Below, in pieces: positions 10,001-18,428 of a DNA stretch of 50,114 nt. Within the stretch, counting starts at the first letter, position 1. Every line of letters starts with the position of its first letter. The notes below the pieces were generated by a model, which was not told where the DNA came from, ran no database searches, and saw only the letters and a list, made by a program, of their open reading frames with translations. This DNA comes from an uncultured Prevotellaceae bacterium (GTDB lineage: Bacteria; Bacteroidota; Bacteroidia; Bacteroidales; Bacteroidaceae): the NCBI GenBank assembly GCA_902786665.1, contig CADADN010000034.1, forward strand, positions 1 through 50,114, given 5' to 3'. The translations under genes were made by a program, and so were the position numbers.

Positions 10001-10323
10001 CGGACGTGCCACGTACGTTCACCACGGTCACCCATCCCGGTGGCACGCTGGCATGGAACGATTTGTTCAGCGACCGTCAGATTCAGAACGCCGCTTATTG
10101 GAAGATTGCCAACGTGGAGTTGGGATACAACATCCCCAACCGCGTGTTTGGCGGTTACATCACGGGTGCCCGCATCTATGTGTCGGCACAAAACCTCTAT
10201 ACATTCACTGGCTACAAGGGATACAATGTGGACTATGCCCCCGGCACGTTCACACCGGGCTACAACTACTGCTCCTACCCCTCGGCACGCAGCTTCATGT
10301 GTGGTGTTAATTTCACGTTCTAA
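7030..10323 (+). CDS. SusC-family TonB-dependent outer-membrane receptor
   Basis: A 1097-residue SusC/RagA-type receptor that would import oligosaccharides across the outer membrane using TonB energy. Visible in order: a signal peptide ending in TATAA (about residue 30); a carboxypeptidase-regulatory-like domain with GEPLIGATVKVKG and DIDGNFTLDV (about 35-115); a plug with VRIRGIGSFGS, PLYVIDGVP and VLKDASAGAIYGSRAANGVV (about 120-240); and a long beta-barrel ending in the aromatic GVNFTF typical of outer-membrane proteins. A DVNGDGQITDADQK calcium-loop motif near 915-928 is common in this family. It is followed after 24 bp by its SusD partner. Together with the binding lipoprotein and GH43 enzyme downstream, it fits arabinan or arabino-oligosaccharide uptake. 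Confidence 0.95.
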   Translation: MRKNLLFATMLSLSVIVGMPFVVPQTATAATTQQTVKVTGQVVDQDGEPLIGATVKVKGSQTATVTDIDGNFTLDVPANATLVLSYVGFKDMEVPTQGRTSLGTITMESDSQLLEQVVVVGYGTQKKADLTGAVAVVNADELKRVSHSNISTMLEGKVAGVQITSDGQPGADPSVRIRGIGSFGSTAPLYVIDGVPMGTTIRDFSPNDIETIQVLKDASAGAIYGSRAANGVVIITTKGGKKDQPLKVDYKGYLGMDMIDGGVYDVMNSSQYSQLLGLSSENTGVAAPGGYTMGADGRYHFMDNTDTDWFKEVFKTGYRQNHNVNMSGGGANNTYNIGLDYFKQKGTMEGTGPNFERFTARVNNTMDTKFIKFRTSMVYSHSNQDNMSISNANEYIQGLYGNLPNVLLGTLTMQPTIKAYDESTWCLDDRVGAASNWEYDAYGYGVYYDDIHGDISATNPLLTNNLFSRKTIVDRFVGTASADVDLLKMIGVESENHKLNYKINLSYSATHANDKTWISAWIQSNRVYLAKDNERLTKAHRKYTDALIENTLTYDGTFGLHHINLMGGITYEEENTNTLSAWGLNYSEPYFLQLQNAAKRDADSYEYKHALNSYIGRLIYDYDGKYLFSGIIRRDGSSRLTKSIRWGTFPSVSVGWRFDKEEFFPFSRDLFTMFKFRASYGELGNENIGEYVYQATMLRNNMKYSFGNSEVSGSAVSTYVNEELAWEKKSTSNVGLDLAMFHNRIEFSAEWFKNKSTDLLYNVSVPLNAGVQNTSVTMNAASMENTGWEFSLTYRNNDHALKHQISANISTVRNKVTALSTGKDTQIDGAYITRVGEEVGKFYGWQYGGIIRTQSQLDQLNENGRLAHNNLELSKQQADPTYVPNIVDAGNWTYQPGAQVGDCWYGDVNGDGQITDADQKVLGSGLPKMNFGLSAHLEYKGFDLSISTFGALGYHVSDHIYNALNSSYGYGNKDVALADANRWAEDGTYLSDVPRTFTTVTHPGGTLAWNDLFSDRQIQNAAYWKIANVELGYNIPNRVFGGYITGARIYVSAQNLYTFTGYKGYNVDYAPGTFTPGYNYCSYPSARSFMCGVNFTF

Positions 10324-10347
10324 TATCTATAAACAAGCTACATCAAT

Positions 10348-12117
10348 ATGAAACTATATCAATTATCGTTAGCACTTTTGCTGGTTCTTGGCACGCTGAC
10401 TTCGTGCGAAGACAAGTTGGAACTCATCAACCCCAACCAGCAGACCACCGCGACCTTCGGCAAGACGGCTTCCGACCTCGAGGAATGTGTCGTTGCCGCT
10501 TACAACCACATCCGCATGGAAGGATCCTACGCCCGTGTAGGTTATGGATACGACTTGTGCCGCGGCGACGAGGTATGGAACTCCAGCCAGGTGTGGTACC
10601 AGCCATTCGACGACTTGAACGCACCCGCCACCGAAGAGATGACACAGTGGGTGTGGCGTGAGTGGTACTACACCATCAACGTTTGCAATTTCATCTTGTC
10701 GCGCACCGTGGGTGACAACGCTGCGCTTGACGAAGGCATGAGGCGTGCAAAGGGACAGGCGCTGTTCCTGCGCGGACTGAGCTACTACAACCTGGTGGGC
10801 TACTACCAGAACCCGCCGCTCATCACCGACTACAGCCAATACGGCTCGCTCGACGGACTCTATGCTTCCAACAGCACCTATGCTGAAGTGTTGGAGCAGG
10901 TGGAGAAGGATTTCTCCGAGGCCATGACACTGCTGCCCAGCCGCGATGCCGGTGGCGAGTGGGCCAAGGGGCGCGCCAACAGTGGAGCCGCAGCCGGATA
11001 CTACGCCCGTGCGCTGATGATGAATCACAAGTATGCTGAGGCGCTGGCAGTGCTCAAGGACATCATGGCTGGCACCTACGGCCACTATGAGTTGATGAAG
11101 AACTATGGCGACAATTTCCGCGAGGGTTCACAATACGAGAACAATGCTGAAAGCCTCTTCGAGGTGCAGTTCCTGGACTATGGCACGCAAGGGACCGACG
11201 AGGAATGGACACCGGTGAACACCAGTTCCAACGCCACCCAGGCCCATGCCATAGAGAGCAACTTCTGCCCCGGTTCCTTCGGCGGATGGGCCGACCTGTC
11301 GGCTTCCCCATGGCTCTACCAGCTCTTCAAGCAGGAGCGCACCACCGATGGCAGGCTCGACCCGCGTCTCTATTGGACCATCGGCACCTACGAGGCCGAC
11401 TGGGAAGGCTTTGAGAACGGCAATGTGTGCTACAAGAAAGGCATGGACGCCATCGACAACGTGGTGACCAACAACAACAACGGCGGTCTGCCCATCGCCA
11501 AGTGGACCAACATGCGCACCAACCTCTACGAGTCGGTGGTCACCGGTCTGCATTGCGGCATCAACCTCCGCATGATGCGCTACAGCGACGTGCTGCTGCG
11601 TGCTGCTGAGTGTGAGAACGAGGTCAACGGACCCACACAGCAAGCCATCGACTGGATCAACCAGGTGCGCAACCGTGCACAGCTGCCAGGCTTGAAGCTC
11701 GCCGATTTCAACAGCAAGGACAAGCTTTTCGAGCAGATTGCCAATGTTGAGCGTCCAAAGGAGTTCGGATGTGAGTTCGGACGTGGCTTCGACCTCATCC
11801 GCTGGGGATTCTTTTACAGCACCGACCGTCTGCAACAACTCAAGGCACATGGCGCCGTGCTGCTGAGCAACGACCCCAGCGTGGTGAAGATGCCGGTGGA
11901 CTATGCCACGCTGCCCAAGGCTGCCGACGGCACCTTGGAGAAGCCCTTCAAGACTTCATACGACACCTTCGTCCAAGGACATGAGTTCATTCCCATCTAC
12001 CAGGGGCTTCTCAATGCCAACCCCAACCTGAAGGGTAATTCTGCCAACAGCAACACCAACAACTCCGCCTATTTCGCTGAGCAGGGATGGACGGTGCATC
12101 CTGTGGTGAACCTCTGA
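10348..12117 (+). CDS. SusD-family nutrient-binding outer-membrane lipoprotein
   Basis: A 589-residue SusD/RagB lipoprotein that forms the lid on the SusC barrel. The lipobox gives Cys20 (LTSC), followed by EDKLE, acidic residues consistent with surface export in Bacteroidetes. An N-terminal helical SusD region has the usual pattern, including AKGQALFLRGLSYYNLVGYYQ (positions about 132-152) that marks the TPR-like core. The C-terminal part carries NQVRNRAQLPGL and ERPKEFGCEFGRGFDLIRWG, the end motifs of the family. It lies 24 bp after SusC and is surely co-transcribed. Confidence 0.94.
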   Translation: MKLYQLSLALLLVLGTLTSCEDKLELINPNQQTTATFGKTASDLEECVVAAYNHIRMEGSYARVGYGYDLCRGDEVWNSSQVWYQPFDDLNAPATEEMTQWVWREWYYTINVCNFILSRTVGDNAALDEGMRRAKGQALFLRGLSYYNLVGYYQNPPLITDYSQYGSLDGLYASNSTYAEVLEQVEKDFSEAMTLLPSRDAGGEWAKGRANSGAAAGYYARALMMNHKYAEALAVLKDIMAGTYGHYELMKNYGDNFREGSQYENNAESLFEVQFLDYGTQGTDEEWTPVNTSSNATQAHAIESNFCPGSFGGWADLSASPWLYQLFKQERTTDGRLDPRLYWTIGTYEADWEGFENGNVCYKKGMDAIDNVVTNNNNGGLPIAKWTNMRTNLYESVVTGLHCGINLRMMRYSDVLLRAAECENEVNGPTQQAIDWINQVRNRAQLPGLKLADFNSKDKLFEQIANVERPKEFGCEFGRGFDLIRWGFFYSTDRLQQLKAHGAVLLSNDPSVVKMPVDYATLPKAADGTLEKPFKTSYDTFVQGHEFIPIYQGLLNANPNLKGNSANSNTNNSAYFAEQGWTVHPVVNL

Positions 12118-12165
12118 TGGAAGCAAAGAAGTGATTAACAGTGAATAAGTAAGAAAGCAAAAATC

Positions 12166-14121
12166 ATGAAATATCTCAATCAATTAACAACGGTCTTCGC
12201 TGCTGCCGCCATGGGTCTGATGGCCCTGACGGGCTGTGAAGGTGGCGACTTGTATTCCGTAGACGCACCCGACTGGATTTCTGCCAAGGCCGACTCCATC
12301 GCCGCTGCCAACACCCCCGAGGAGTTGGAAGGCATGATGGAAGATGTATATACCATCGGCGCCACCGACTATACCACGGGTTGGTGGGCTGCCTTCTCCA
12401 AGTATTATCAGATTGCCGAGGGACAGGTGTGGAATGCACAGTTCAACTTGAACATCAACCCTGCAGCTACTAATACCTATAAGAACTTCGCCATGATTCT
12501 CTGCAATGACGAGGACCGTGGCGCAGCCAACTACCAGGAGTATGGTGCCATCCGCTTTGACAACCAGCCGAGCGGCAACTCCGAGTGGGGCACTTACATC
12601 GACCGCAGCTGCGTGGAGAGCAACCTCACTTTCGATACCGACACCGACGACGGCGTTGACAAACTGGGTGGCAAGGTGACAGTGACCATCGACCGCACCG
12701 TACCCAACCTGTTCTATGTCAGAATCACCAATGGCGTGGTGACAAAGACCTACGTCCAGAAGACCGCCATGCCCAATCTCAACGCCGATCCCGGCAACAC
12801 CAACATCCGGGCATTCATCGTGCCGGAAGGTTCCTATATCAATTTCCTGCAGACCAACATCGAACCCATAGGCGGATGCACTTCTGCCGAGGACAAGCTG
12901 CCATTGTCGATGAAGCTCAACGGCGTGCCACGCAAGGTGCTGCAAGGCACTGAGATGGCCGACGCCTTCGCCAACGTCACCGCTACGGTGGAATTCGAGC
13001 AAGGTGTGTCGAAGGCCGTGCCCTATGCCGACCTCATCCTGCAGGCCGTGCCCGACATGTACTCGCTGGGCAAAAAGACCATCGTGGCCGTGTACAACAA
13101 GAGTTACAAGGGCGAGAACTGCACTCCGGTCATTGCTTCTGAAGAGTTCGAGGTGGTCGACAAGATGTTCACATGCGTTGGCTCTGCCGACAATACCACC
13201 GCATTCTGGGGCGCTCACTCCGAAGCCATCAAGGTGGCTCCAAACGAAACCTTCGTCACCACATTCACCAATTACACCACCGGAGCCAACAACTGGAACA
13301 ACTTCATCGTTGTCCTGGCTTCGCAGGATGGCTCCACCGAATATGGCGTGCTTCGTGCCGACAACTGGGGCTGGGGCACCGGATGGGCAGGCGAACAGCT
13401 CTCATCGGTGTGCAATCCCAGTGGTGGACAATCCGACTGGAGCTCATGGCTTGCTGCCATGGATGGCGCAAGGGTCACCGTATATGTCACCAACAACGGC
13501 AACGGCACGGCTGATGTGCGCACCGTCATGGCTGGCACCGATGGCAACACCTATACACAAGACTACATCGGACTGAACACCGTCACCAACCCCGACGACT
13601 TCTACTTCCACTTCACCGTGGACGGTTGCCACTTGGAGTTTGACGAAGTGGTAGGTGCCGAGAACAACTCCACTGCATTCTGGGGCGATCATTCCCAGGC
13701 ATACCGCGTACCCGTGGGACAAACCCTCACCCGTCGCTTCAAGAACTTCACCAGTGGAGGCGCCAACTGGAACAACTTCGTGATTGTCCTGGCCTCCGAG
13801 GATGGCTCATATGAGTATGGCGTGCTTCGTGCCGACAACTGGGGCTGGGGCACCGGATGGGCAGGCGAAGAACTCTCCTCGAAGTGCTGGTCGAGCGGTG
13901 GACAGGCCGACTGGGCTGAATGGCTCGCTGCCATGGATGAGGCGATGGTCACCGTCTCTGTCACCAACAATGGCGACGGTACGGCAGATGTCAGATGCGT
14001 CATGGTGGGCAACAATGGCCAGACCTACACGCAGGACTATCTTGGACTGAACACGGTCACCAATCCGCAAGACCTGTTCTACCACCTCACCATAGACGGC
14101 TGCCACCTCGTCTTTGAATAG
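12166..14121 (+). CDS. Surface glycan-binding lipoprotein with three repeated beta-sandwich modules (SusE/SusF position)
   Basis: A 651-residue lipoprotein (lipobox LTGC, Cys24, then EGGD). Its place directly after SusD is that of SusE/SusF or other surface glycan-binding proteins. Three similar modules are visible. One covers about residues 70-229 and is divergent. Two others cover about 338-487 and 493-651; they are near copies of each other, each with TAFWG, NNWNNF or ANWNNF, YGVLRADNWGWGTGWAGE and QDYxGLNTVTNP. An Ig-like spacer lies at about 230-335. The many exposed tryptophans suit carbohydrate stacking. The modules could be a jelly-roll carbohydrate-binding fold, but I do not recognise the family by name. 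A role in holding arabinan at the cell surface is inferred from the neighbours. Confidence 0.82.
   Translation: MKYLNQLTTVFAAAAMGLMALTGCEGGDLYSVDAPDWISAKADSIAAANTPEELEGMMEDVYTIGATDYTTGWWAAFSKYYQIAEGQVWNAQFNLNINPAATNTYKNFAMILCNDEDRGAANYQEYGAIRFDNQPSGNSEWGTYIDRSCVESNLTFDTDTDDGVDKLGGKVTVTIDRTVPNLFYVRITNGVVTKTYVQKTAMPNLNADPGNTNIRAFIVPEGSYINFLQTNIEPIGGCTSAEDKLPLSMKLNGVPRKVLQGTEMADAFANVTATVEFEQGVSKAVPYADLILQAVPDMYSLGKKTIVAVYNKSYKGENCTPVIASEEFEVVDKMFTCVGSADNTTAFWGAHSEAIKVAPNETFVTTFTNYTTGANNWNNFIVVLASQDGSTEYGVLRADNWGWGTGWAGEQLSSVCNPSGGQSDWSSWLAAMDGARVTVYVTNNGNGTADVRTVMAGTDGNTYTQDYIGLNTVTNPDDFYFHFTVDGCHLEFDEVVGAENNSTAFWGDHSQAYRVPVGQTLTRRFKNFTSGGANWNNFVIVLASEDGSYEYGVLRADNWGWGTGWAGEELSSKCWSSGGQADWAEWLAAMDEAMVTVSVTNNGDGTADVRCVMVGNNGQTYTQDYLGLNTVTNPQDLFYHLTIDGCHLVFE
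13342..13869 (+). repeat. Internal duplication in the binding-lipoprotein gene
   Basis: The 54 bases at 13342-13395 are identical to those at 13816-13869, and similarity extends over both complete modules. The identity at silent codon positions points to recent duplication or continuing gene conversion between modules two and three. Confidence 0.8.
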
Positions 14122-14150
14122 GCGCAGCTCGTAGCTGGTTTTGAAAAGCT

Positions 14151-14180
14151 CGGGGCAGGATGCATGTCCTGCCCCGTTTT
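14151..14180 (+). terminator. Strong hairpin with short T tract after the binding-lipoprotein gene
   Basis: CGGGGCAGGA (14151-14160) and TCCTGCCCCG (14167-14176) form a perfect 10-bp GC-rich stem with a 6-base loop, followed by TTTT. It looks like an intrinsic terminator or attenuator between the SusC-SusD-binding protein genes and the GH43 gene, and could lower enzyme expression relative to the surface proteins. Confidence 0.65.
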
Positions 14181-14208
14181 CAATGGTTGCAGACTTGGAT
14201 GCAAGCTG

Positions 14209-14268
14209 TTGGATTACGAGTTCGCACCCATGTCATTCACCATCATGCGCGTGAAGGTGGAAAAATAA
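14209..14268 (+). pseudogene. Remnant of the 3' end of a GH51-type arabinofuranosidase gene
   Basis: The 19 codons before the TAA at 14266-14268 read LDYEFAPMSFTIMRVKVEK. This resembles the C-terminus of alpha-L-arabinofuranosidases of family GH51, which end in a PxSFTVxRxK-type strand. The rest of the gene is absent; the preceding bases hold the hairpin described at 14151-14180. A GH51 gene beside a GH43 endo-arabinanase is the normal arrangement in arabinan loci, so a deletion is a simple explanation. The match is short, hence the modest confidence. Confidence 0.4.
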
Positions 14269-14302
14269 ACAAAGCATGACCCAATCAACAAAGGAAAAAG
14301 AG

Positions 14303-15355
14303 ATGACACACAAATTGCTGCTCACATTGGCACTAGCGACCATATGCATGGCAAGTGCCGCACAGGGACCTCGCCGCGGTTTCCAGCGCGAGGCGTTCCA
14401 GACAGAGACCCCCATGGTCCACGACCCCGTGATGGCCAAGGAAGGAGACACTTATTACATCTACGCCACAGGAATGGGCATCCAGCAGATGACGTCGAAG
14501 GACCGCAAGACTTGGACGGTGCTGCCACAACCCGTGATGACGGTCATTCCAGGATGGACAACCGACTCCGTGCCTGGTTTCAGAAACCATGTGTGGGCGC
14601 CGGACGTCATCCAGTGGCATGGGCGTTGGTGGTTGGCATACAGCTGCTCCACCTTCGGCAGGAACGGTTCGGCGATAGGCCTGCTGAGCAGTCGCTCGTT
14701 GGCTGCCAACATGTGGAATGACGATGGCTGCATAGTGACCTCGCACGACTGGACGCGAGGCGCCGACGGGCAGATGACGGGCGACAATTGGAATGCCATC
14801 GACCCCAACTTCGTCATCGACGACAACGACACCCCGTGGCTCGTATGGGGGTCGTTCTGGGACGGCATCCAACTGGCCCGCCTTGACTCCACCATGCATA
14901 TCGCCAAAGGAGTCAACCCCAGGACCATAGCACGTCGATACGACCCGAACTACAAGCCCTCGGAGCCCAACCCCACGTCGAAATATGCCGGCACGAACGC
15001 CATCGAGGCGCCGTTCATCTTCAAGCACGGTGGTTATTACTACCTTTTCGTGTCGTGGGACTACTGCTGCCGCGGTGCCAAGAGCAACTACCGCGTGGCC
15101 GTCGGACGTAGCAAGAGTGTCGAAGGCCCTTACCTCGACCCAACGGGCAAGGATATGGCCAACGGGGGCGGCAAGCTCTTCCTGGAAGGCGACAAGAAGG
15201 AATGGGAGGCGGCCGGACATTGTGCAGCCTACAATTTCGATGGTGAAGACATCTTCATCTGCCATGGATACAGTGCCACGCAAAACGGCAATGCCATGCT
15301 CATCCAGCGGCCTATCTCCTGGACTGCTGATGGATGGCCTGAGTTGAAACAGTGA
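14303..15355 (+). CDS. GH43-family glycoside hydrolase, probable endo-1,5-alpha-L-arabinanase
   Basis: A 350-residue exported enzyme; I chose the ATG at 14303 because AGGAAAAAGAG precedes it and it gives a compact signal peptide (MTHKLLLTLALATICMASAAQ). The five-bladed propeller of GH43 is indicated by the three expected acidic residues in context: Asp41 in VHDPVM (general base), Asp167 in AIDPNF (pKa modulator) and Glu235 in AIEAPF (general acid). The motif WAPDV and the late His in GHCAAY also fit the arabinanase branch. It would cut alpha-1,5-arabinan to oligosaccharides in the periplasm or at the surface; no lipobox is visible, so the periplasm is more likely. It ends the locus and is followed by a terminator. 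Confidence 0.87.
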   Translation: MTHKLLLTLALATICMASAAQGPRRGFQREAFQTETPMVHDPVMAKEGDTYYIYATGMGIQQMTSKDRKTWTVLPQPVMTVIPGWTTDSVPGFRNHVWAPDVIQWHGRWWLAYSCSTFGRNGSAIGLLSSRSLAANMWNDDGCIVTSHDWTRGADGQMTGDNWNAIDPNFVIDDNDTPWLVWGSFWDGIQLARLDSTMHIAKGVNPRTIARRYDPNYKPSEPNPTSKYAGTNAIEAPFIFKHGGYYYLFVSWDYCCRGAKSNYRVAVGRSKSVEGPYLDPTGKDMANGGGKLFLEGDKKEWEAAGHCAAYNFDGEDIFICHGYSATQNGNAMLIQRPISWTADGWPELKQ

Positions 15356-15374
15356 ATGTCGCCTTTTGGTTTTT

Positions 15375-15408
15375 AAATGCTCACCTTGCGGTTGAGCATT
15401 TTTTTTTG
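15375..15408 (+). terminator. Intrinsic terminator after the GH43 gene
   Basis: AAATGCTCA (15375-15383) pairs with TGAGCATTT (15393-15401), and the stem is followed by a run of T to 15408. It ends the first locus 20 bp after the GH43 stop codon. Confidence 0.8.
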
Positions 15409-15438
15409 TAGAAAAGCATTTTTTAGGGGTGCATATTA

Positions 15439-15470
15439 TTTGTGTAATTCGCGTTTTTTAATTAATTTTG
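15439..15470 (+). promoter_or_regulatory. Promoter of the FAS1-SusC/D operon
   Basis: TTTG (15439-15442), a 20-bp spacer and TAATTTTG (15463-15470) match the Bacteroidetes housekeeping promoter consensus at both boxes. The first gene starts 43 bp downstream at 15514. No other convincing promoter was seen before 32809, so the seven genes that follow probably form one transcript. Confidence 0.75.
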
Positions 15471-15513
15471 CAAAAATAATCTAAATTAAAACGAATTACC
15501 TAATAACAAACCT

Positions 15514-18417
15514 ATGAAGAAATTCTTTATCTGTATCACTCTCGCCTTGGTGGGAATGGTAACCTCGTGCGTTGACAAGGACGTGGAGGTGGATGCTGAC
15601 AGCAGGCCGACATGGCTTGGGGGAAGCATCTTGGAGGAATTGAGGAATCCGGGAAAGCATGGACTGTTGACGGGTACGTTTGACACCTATCTCAAGTTGA
15701 TTGACGACCTTGGATATGCCGAGGTGCTCAACAAGACCGGGTCGAAAACCGTCTTCCCCGCCAACGACGAGGCTTTTGCCAGGTTCTTCCAGAACAATGA
15801 CTGGGGGGTGTCCAGCTACAATCAACTCTCTGACGCTCAGAAGAAACTGTTGCTGTATTCCTCCATGCTCGACAACGCCCTGCTGCTCGAAATGCTGCCC
15901 AATGTCTATAACGGCACCAACGAGCCGCTGAAAGGGCAGGCCATCCGTCATGAGTCCACTGTCAGCACCATCGACTCCATCCAGTGGATTGCCGGCAGGG
16001 AGCAGATGCCAAAGAACAATGTCTATTGGCAACCCTATTACGACAAGGGCATCCATGTCGTCTCCGACAACACCACACAGATGATGCTCCACCTGACAAG
16101 GGAGTTCATGACCAACAACGACATCACCGTGATGGGCGACAACAGCGACTTCGCCATCCTCACCGGAACCCCGTATCCGGAGAATGCGAAAACCGCTTAC
16201 ATCTTCAACGACAGGGTGATCAAGGGTGACCTCACCTGCCAGAACGGTTACATCCACCAAATGGAGGATGTCATCGTGCCGCCAGGAAATATGGCACAAG
16301 TGCTGAAAAAACACGACAACACCAGGTATTTCAGCCACATCCTCGACTATTTCGCCGTACCTTATTTCGATGCCGTCACCACGCAGCAATACAACGACTG
16401 GGCCGTCACCAACGGAAGGAGCACCATCGACTCCATCTACCAGGTGAGATATCTCAGTTCGCGTTCGCAAGGAGGCGAGGCTTTGGTGAGAGACCCCAAC
16501 CGCCAGACCCTCTCCACCTCGCAGGTGTTAGGCTATGACCCGGGATGGAACGAATACCATCCGGCTGTCGCCAGGGCTGGCAACCTCGACATCCGCATCA
16601 TGGACGTGGGTGCCTTCTTCGTGCCCGACGACAAGGCGGTGAGCAATTATTTCCTCCCCGGAGGAGCTGGGGCGTACCTCATCGACATCTATGGCAACCG
16701 ACCCAACACCGCTGAGAACCTGATGGAGAACCTCGACTCGCTGCAGTCGAAAAACCCGCAGGTGCTCACCGCCTTCACACGCAACCTGATGAAGGCATCC
16801 TTCACCGCAACCGTGCCCAGCAAGTTCTCCACCATCCTCAACGACGCCAGCGAGAACATGGGACTCACCCTCGATATGGTCAACAGGAAGGAAAACGGGA
16901 AATATGACATCTCATTCGCCAACAACGGAGCCATCTATGTCATCAACGAACTGGTGGCCCCCGACGAGTACCAAGCCGTCATGGCACCAGCCTCCGTCTA
17001 TCCCGACCTGCGCGTGATGAACTGGGCTGTGCAGGATGGCGTCGCCAACGGCGACTACCTCGGCGTGGACTTCAAGTACTACCTCCTCGCCATGAGCGCC
17101 AACTACGCCTTCTTCATCCCCGAGGATGCAGCCTTCGACTTGTATTACCTCGACCCCGCCAGCCTTGCACACCGCGAGAACAACCAGGCAACGGGACGCT
17201 TACAGCCCGACCTCCTGCATTTCTATTATGACAAGGCAGCCACCAACCAACCCTTCCTCAAGTGCGACCGCTATTATTACAACATGCAGACAGGACAGGT
17301 GGAGGGAGAGGCCAGGCAGGCCAACATCTCAGAGGTGAAGACCCAACTCGTGGACATCCTCAACTACCACACCTTGGTGCTCAATGAAGGCGACCTCATC
17401 GGTTCCAACCACTACTACAAGACCAAGCATGGCGGAGAAGTCTTTGTCGATGGCAACTTCGTAGGAGGCAGGGTGATGGGAGGCTTGCAACTCGAGCAAC
17501 CCAACCTGTTCCCAGCACCGCAAATCAAGCAGATATACAATGAGAAGAACGGCAATGCCTACCGCCTCAGCCGAGTCGTGCAGCCGCCCACCAAGAGCGT
17601 TTATGCCGTTCTCAGCGAAAACAGCCAGTTCTCAGAGTTCCTCGAAGCATGCTCTGGTTTCGGAGCCACCCAGATACTCGCGTGGGCAGGCATCTCCGAC
17701 GAGGTGAATCCCGCCACAGGGTCGTCGCAGCAGGATGCATACACCATCTTCACCCGCAACTACAAGATGGGTTCCACCAGCATCAGCGAGGCATGCCTCG
17801 ACTACAATGTGAAGATGTTCAACACCTATAACTACACCCTCTTCGCACCCGACAACAGTGCCATGCAGAGGGCGTATGCACAGGGCCTGCCCAAGTGGGC
17901 CGACATCCAAGCACTCTTTGAGAAATACGCCGACCTCGACGACAACCATGCCGTCACTGCACAGGAAGAGTCAGACAAGGCCCTGGCCTATGTCAAGATC
18001 AAGGCTTTGCGCGACTTCGTGAGATACCATTTCATGACCAATTCCGTCTATGCCGACAACACTATCGAGGGAGGGCGTTACACCACGCTCAGCGCCGATG
18101 AGATGGGTGTGGCCAAGGAAGTCATCCTCTCCGGCGGGGGAGGGCAGTTGAATGTCTCCGATGTCACAGGGCACTCCGTGTCGGTCAGTGCTTCCGGTTC
18201 CAAGGTTTCCAACAAGATGGCGCGCGACTATTGGTTCAACAACAACAAGATGAGGGCCACGTCCATCGTCACCTCCTCCTTCTGTGCCGTGCACCAGATT
18301 TCGGAACCTCTCTATGGGGAAAGTTCCGGCCGCTTCGACGGGGCATGGGCCAACAGGGCTTCCTTCGCCAAGTCGAAGAAGATTTACAAGCAACGTAAAG
18401 CAAATCACGAACTCTAA
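15514..18417 (+). CDS. Large fasciclin (FAS1) domain lipoprotein, first gene of the FAS1-SusC/D operon
   Basis: A 967-residue lipoprotein (MKKFFICITLALVGMVTSC, Cys19, then VDKDVEVD, an acidic surface-export pattern). I see about four FAS1-like segments. The first, about residues 50-260, has FDTYLKLIDDLGYAEVLN and TVFPANDEAFARF. The last, about 695-930, has FSEFLEAC, YTLFAPDNSAMQRAY and LRDFVRYHFM. Two middle segments are more divergent (AFFIPEDAAFDLYY near 533). FAS1 domains are known for adhesion and protein or sugar binding. Its promoter lies just upstream, and SusC follows after only 11 bp, so it belongs with that receptor. A surface-binding role is inferred; the ligand is unknown. It is unusually long compared with the two FAS1 proteins later in the operon. 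Confidence 0.82.
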   Translation: MKKFFICITLALVGMVTSCVDKDVEVDADSRPTWLGGSILEELRNPGKHGLLTGTFDTYLKLIDDLGYAEVLNKTGSKTVFPANDEAFARFFQNNDWGVSSYNQLSDAQKKLLLYSSMLDNALLLEMLPNVYNGTNEPLKGQAIRHESTVSTIDSIQWIAGREQMPKNNVYWQPYYDKGIHVVSDNTTQMMLHLTREFMTNNDITVMGDNSDFAILTGTPYPENAKTAYIFNDRVIKGDLTCQNGYIHQMEDVIVPPGNMAQVLKKHDNTRYFSHILDYFAVPYFDAVTTQQYNDWAVTNGRSTIDSIYQVRYLSSRSQGGEALVRDPNRQTLSTSQVLGYDPGWNEYHPAVARAGNLDIRIMDVGAFFVPDDKAVSNYFLPGGAGAYLIDIYGNRPNTAENLMENLDSLQSKNPQVLTAFTRNLMKASFTATVPSKFSTILNDASENMGLTLDMVNRKENGKYDISFANNGAIYVINELVAPDEYQAVMAPASVYPDLRVMNWAVQDGVANGDYLGVDFKYYLLAMSANYAFFIPEDAAFDLYYLDPASLAHRENNQATGRLQPDLLHFYYDKAATNQPFLKCDRYYYNMQTGQVEGEARQANISEVKTQLVDILNYHTLVLNEGDLIGSNHYYKTKHGGEVFVDGNFVGGRVMGGLQLEQPNLFPAPQIKQIYNEKNGNAYRLSRVVQPPTKSVYAVLSENSQFSEFLEACSGFGATQILAWAGISDEVNPATGSSQQDAYTIFTRNYKMGSTSISEACLDYNVKMFNTYNYTLFAPDNSAMQRAYAQGLPKWADIQALFEKYADLDDNHAVTAQEESDKALAYVKIKALRDFVRYHFMTNSVYADNTIEGGRYTTLSADEMGVAKEVILSGGGGQLNVSDVTGHSVSVSASGSKVSNKMARDYWFNNNKMRATSIVTSSFCAVHQISEPLYGESSGRFDGAWANRASFAKSKKIYKQRKANHEL

Positions 18418-18428
18418 AGGACAATGCC

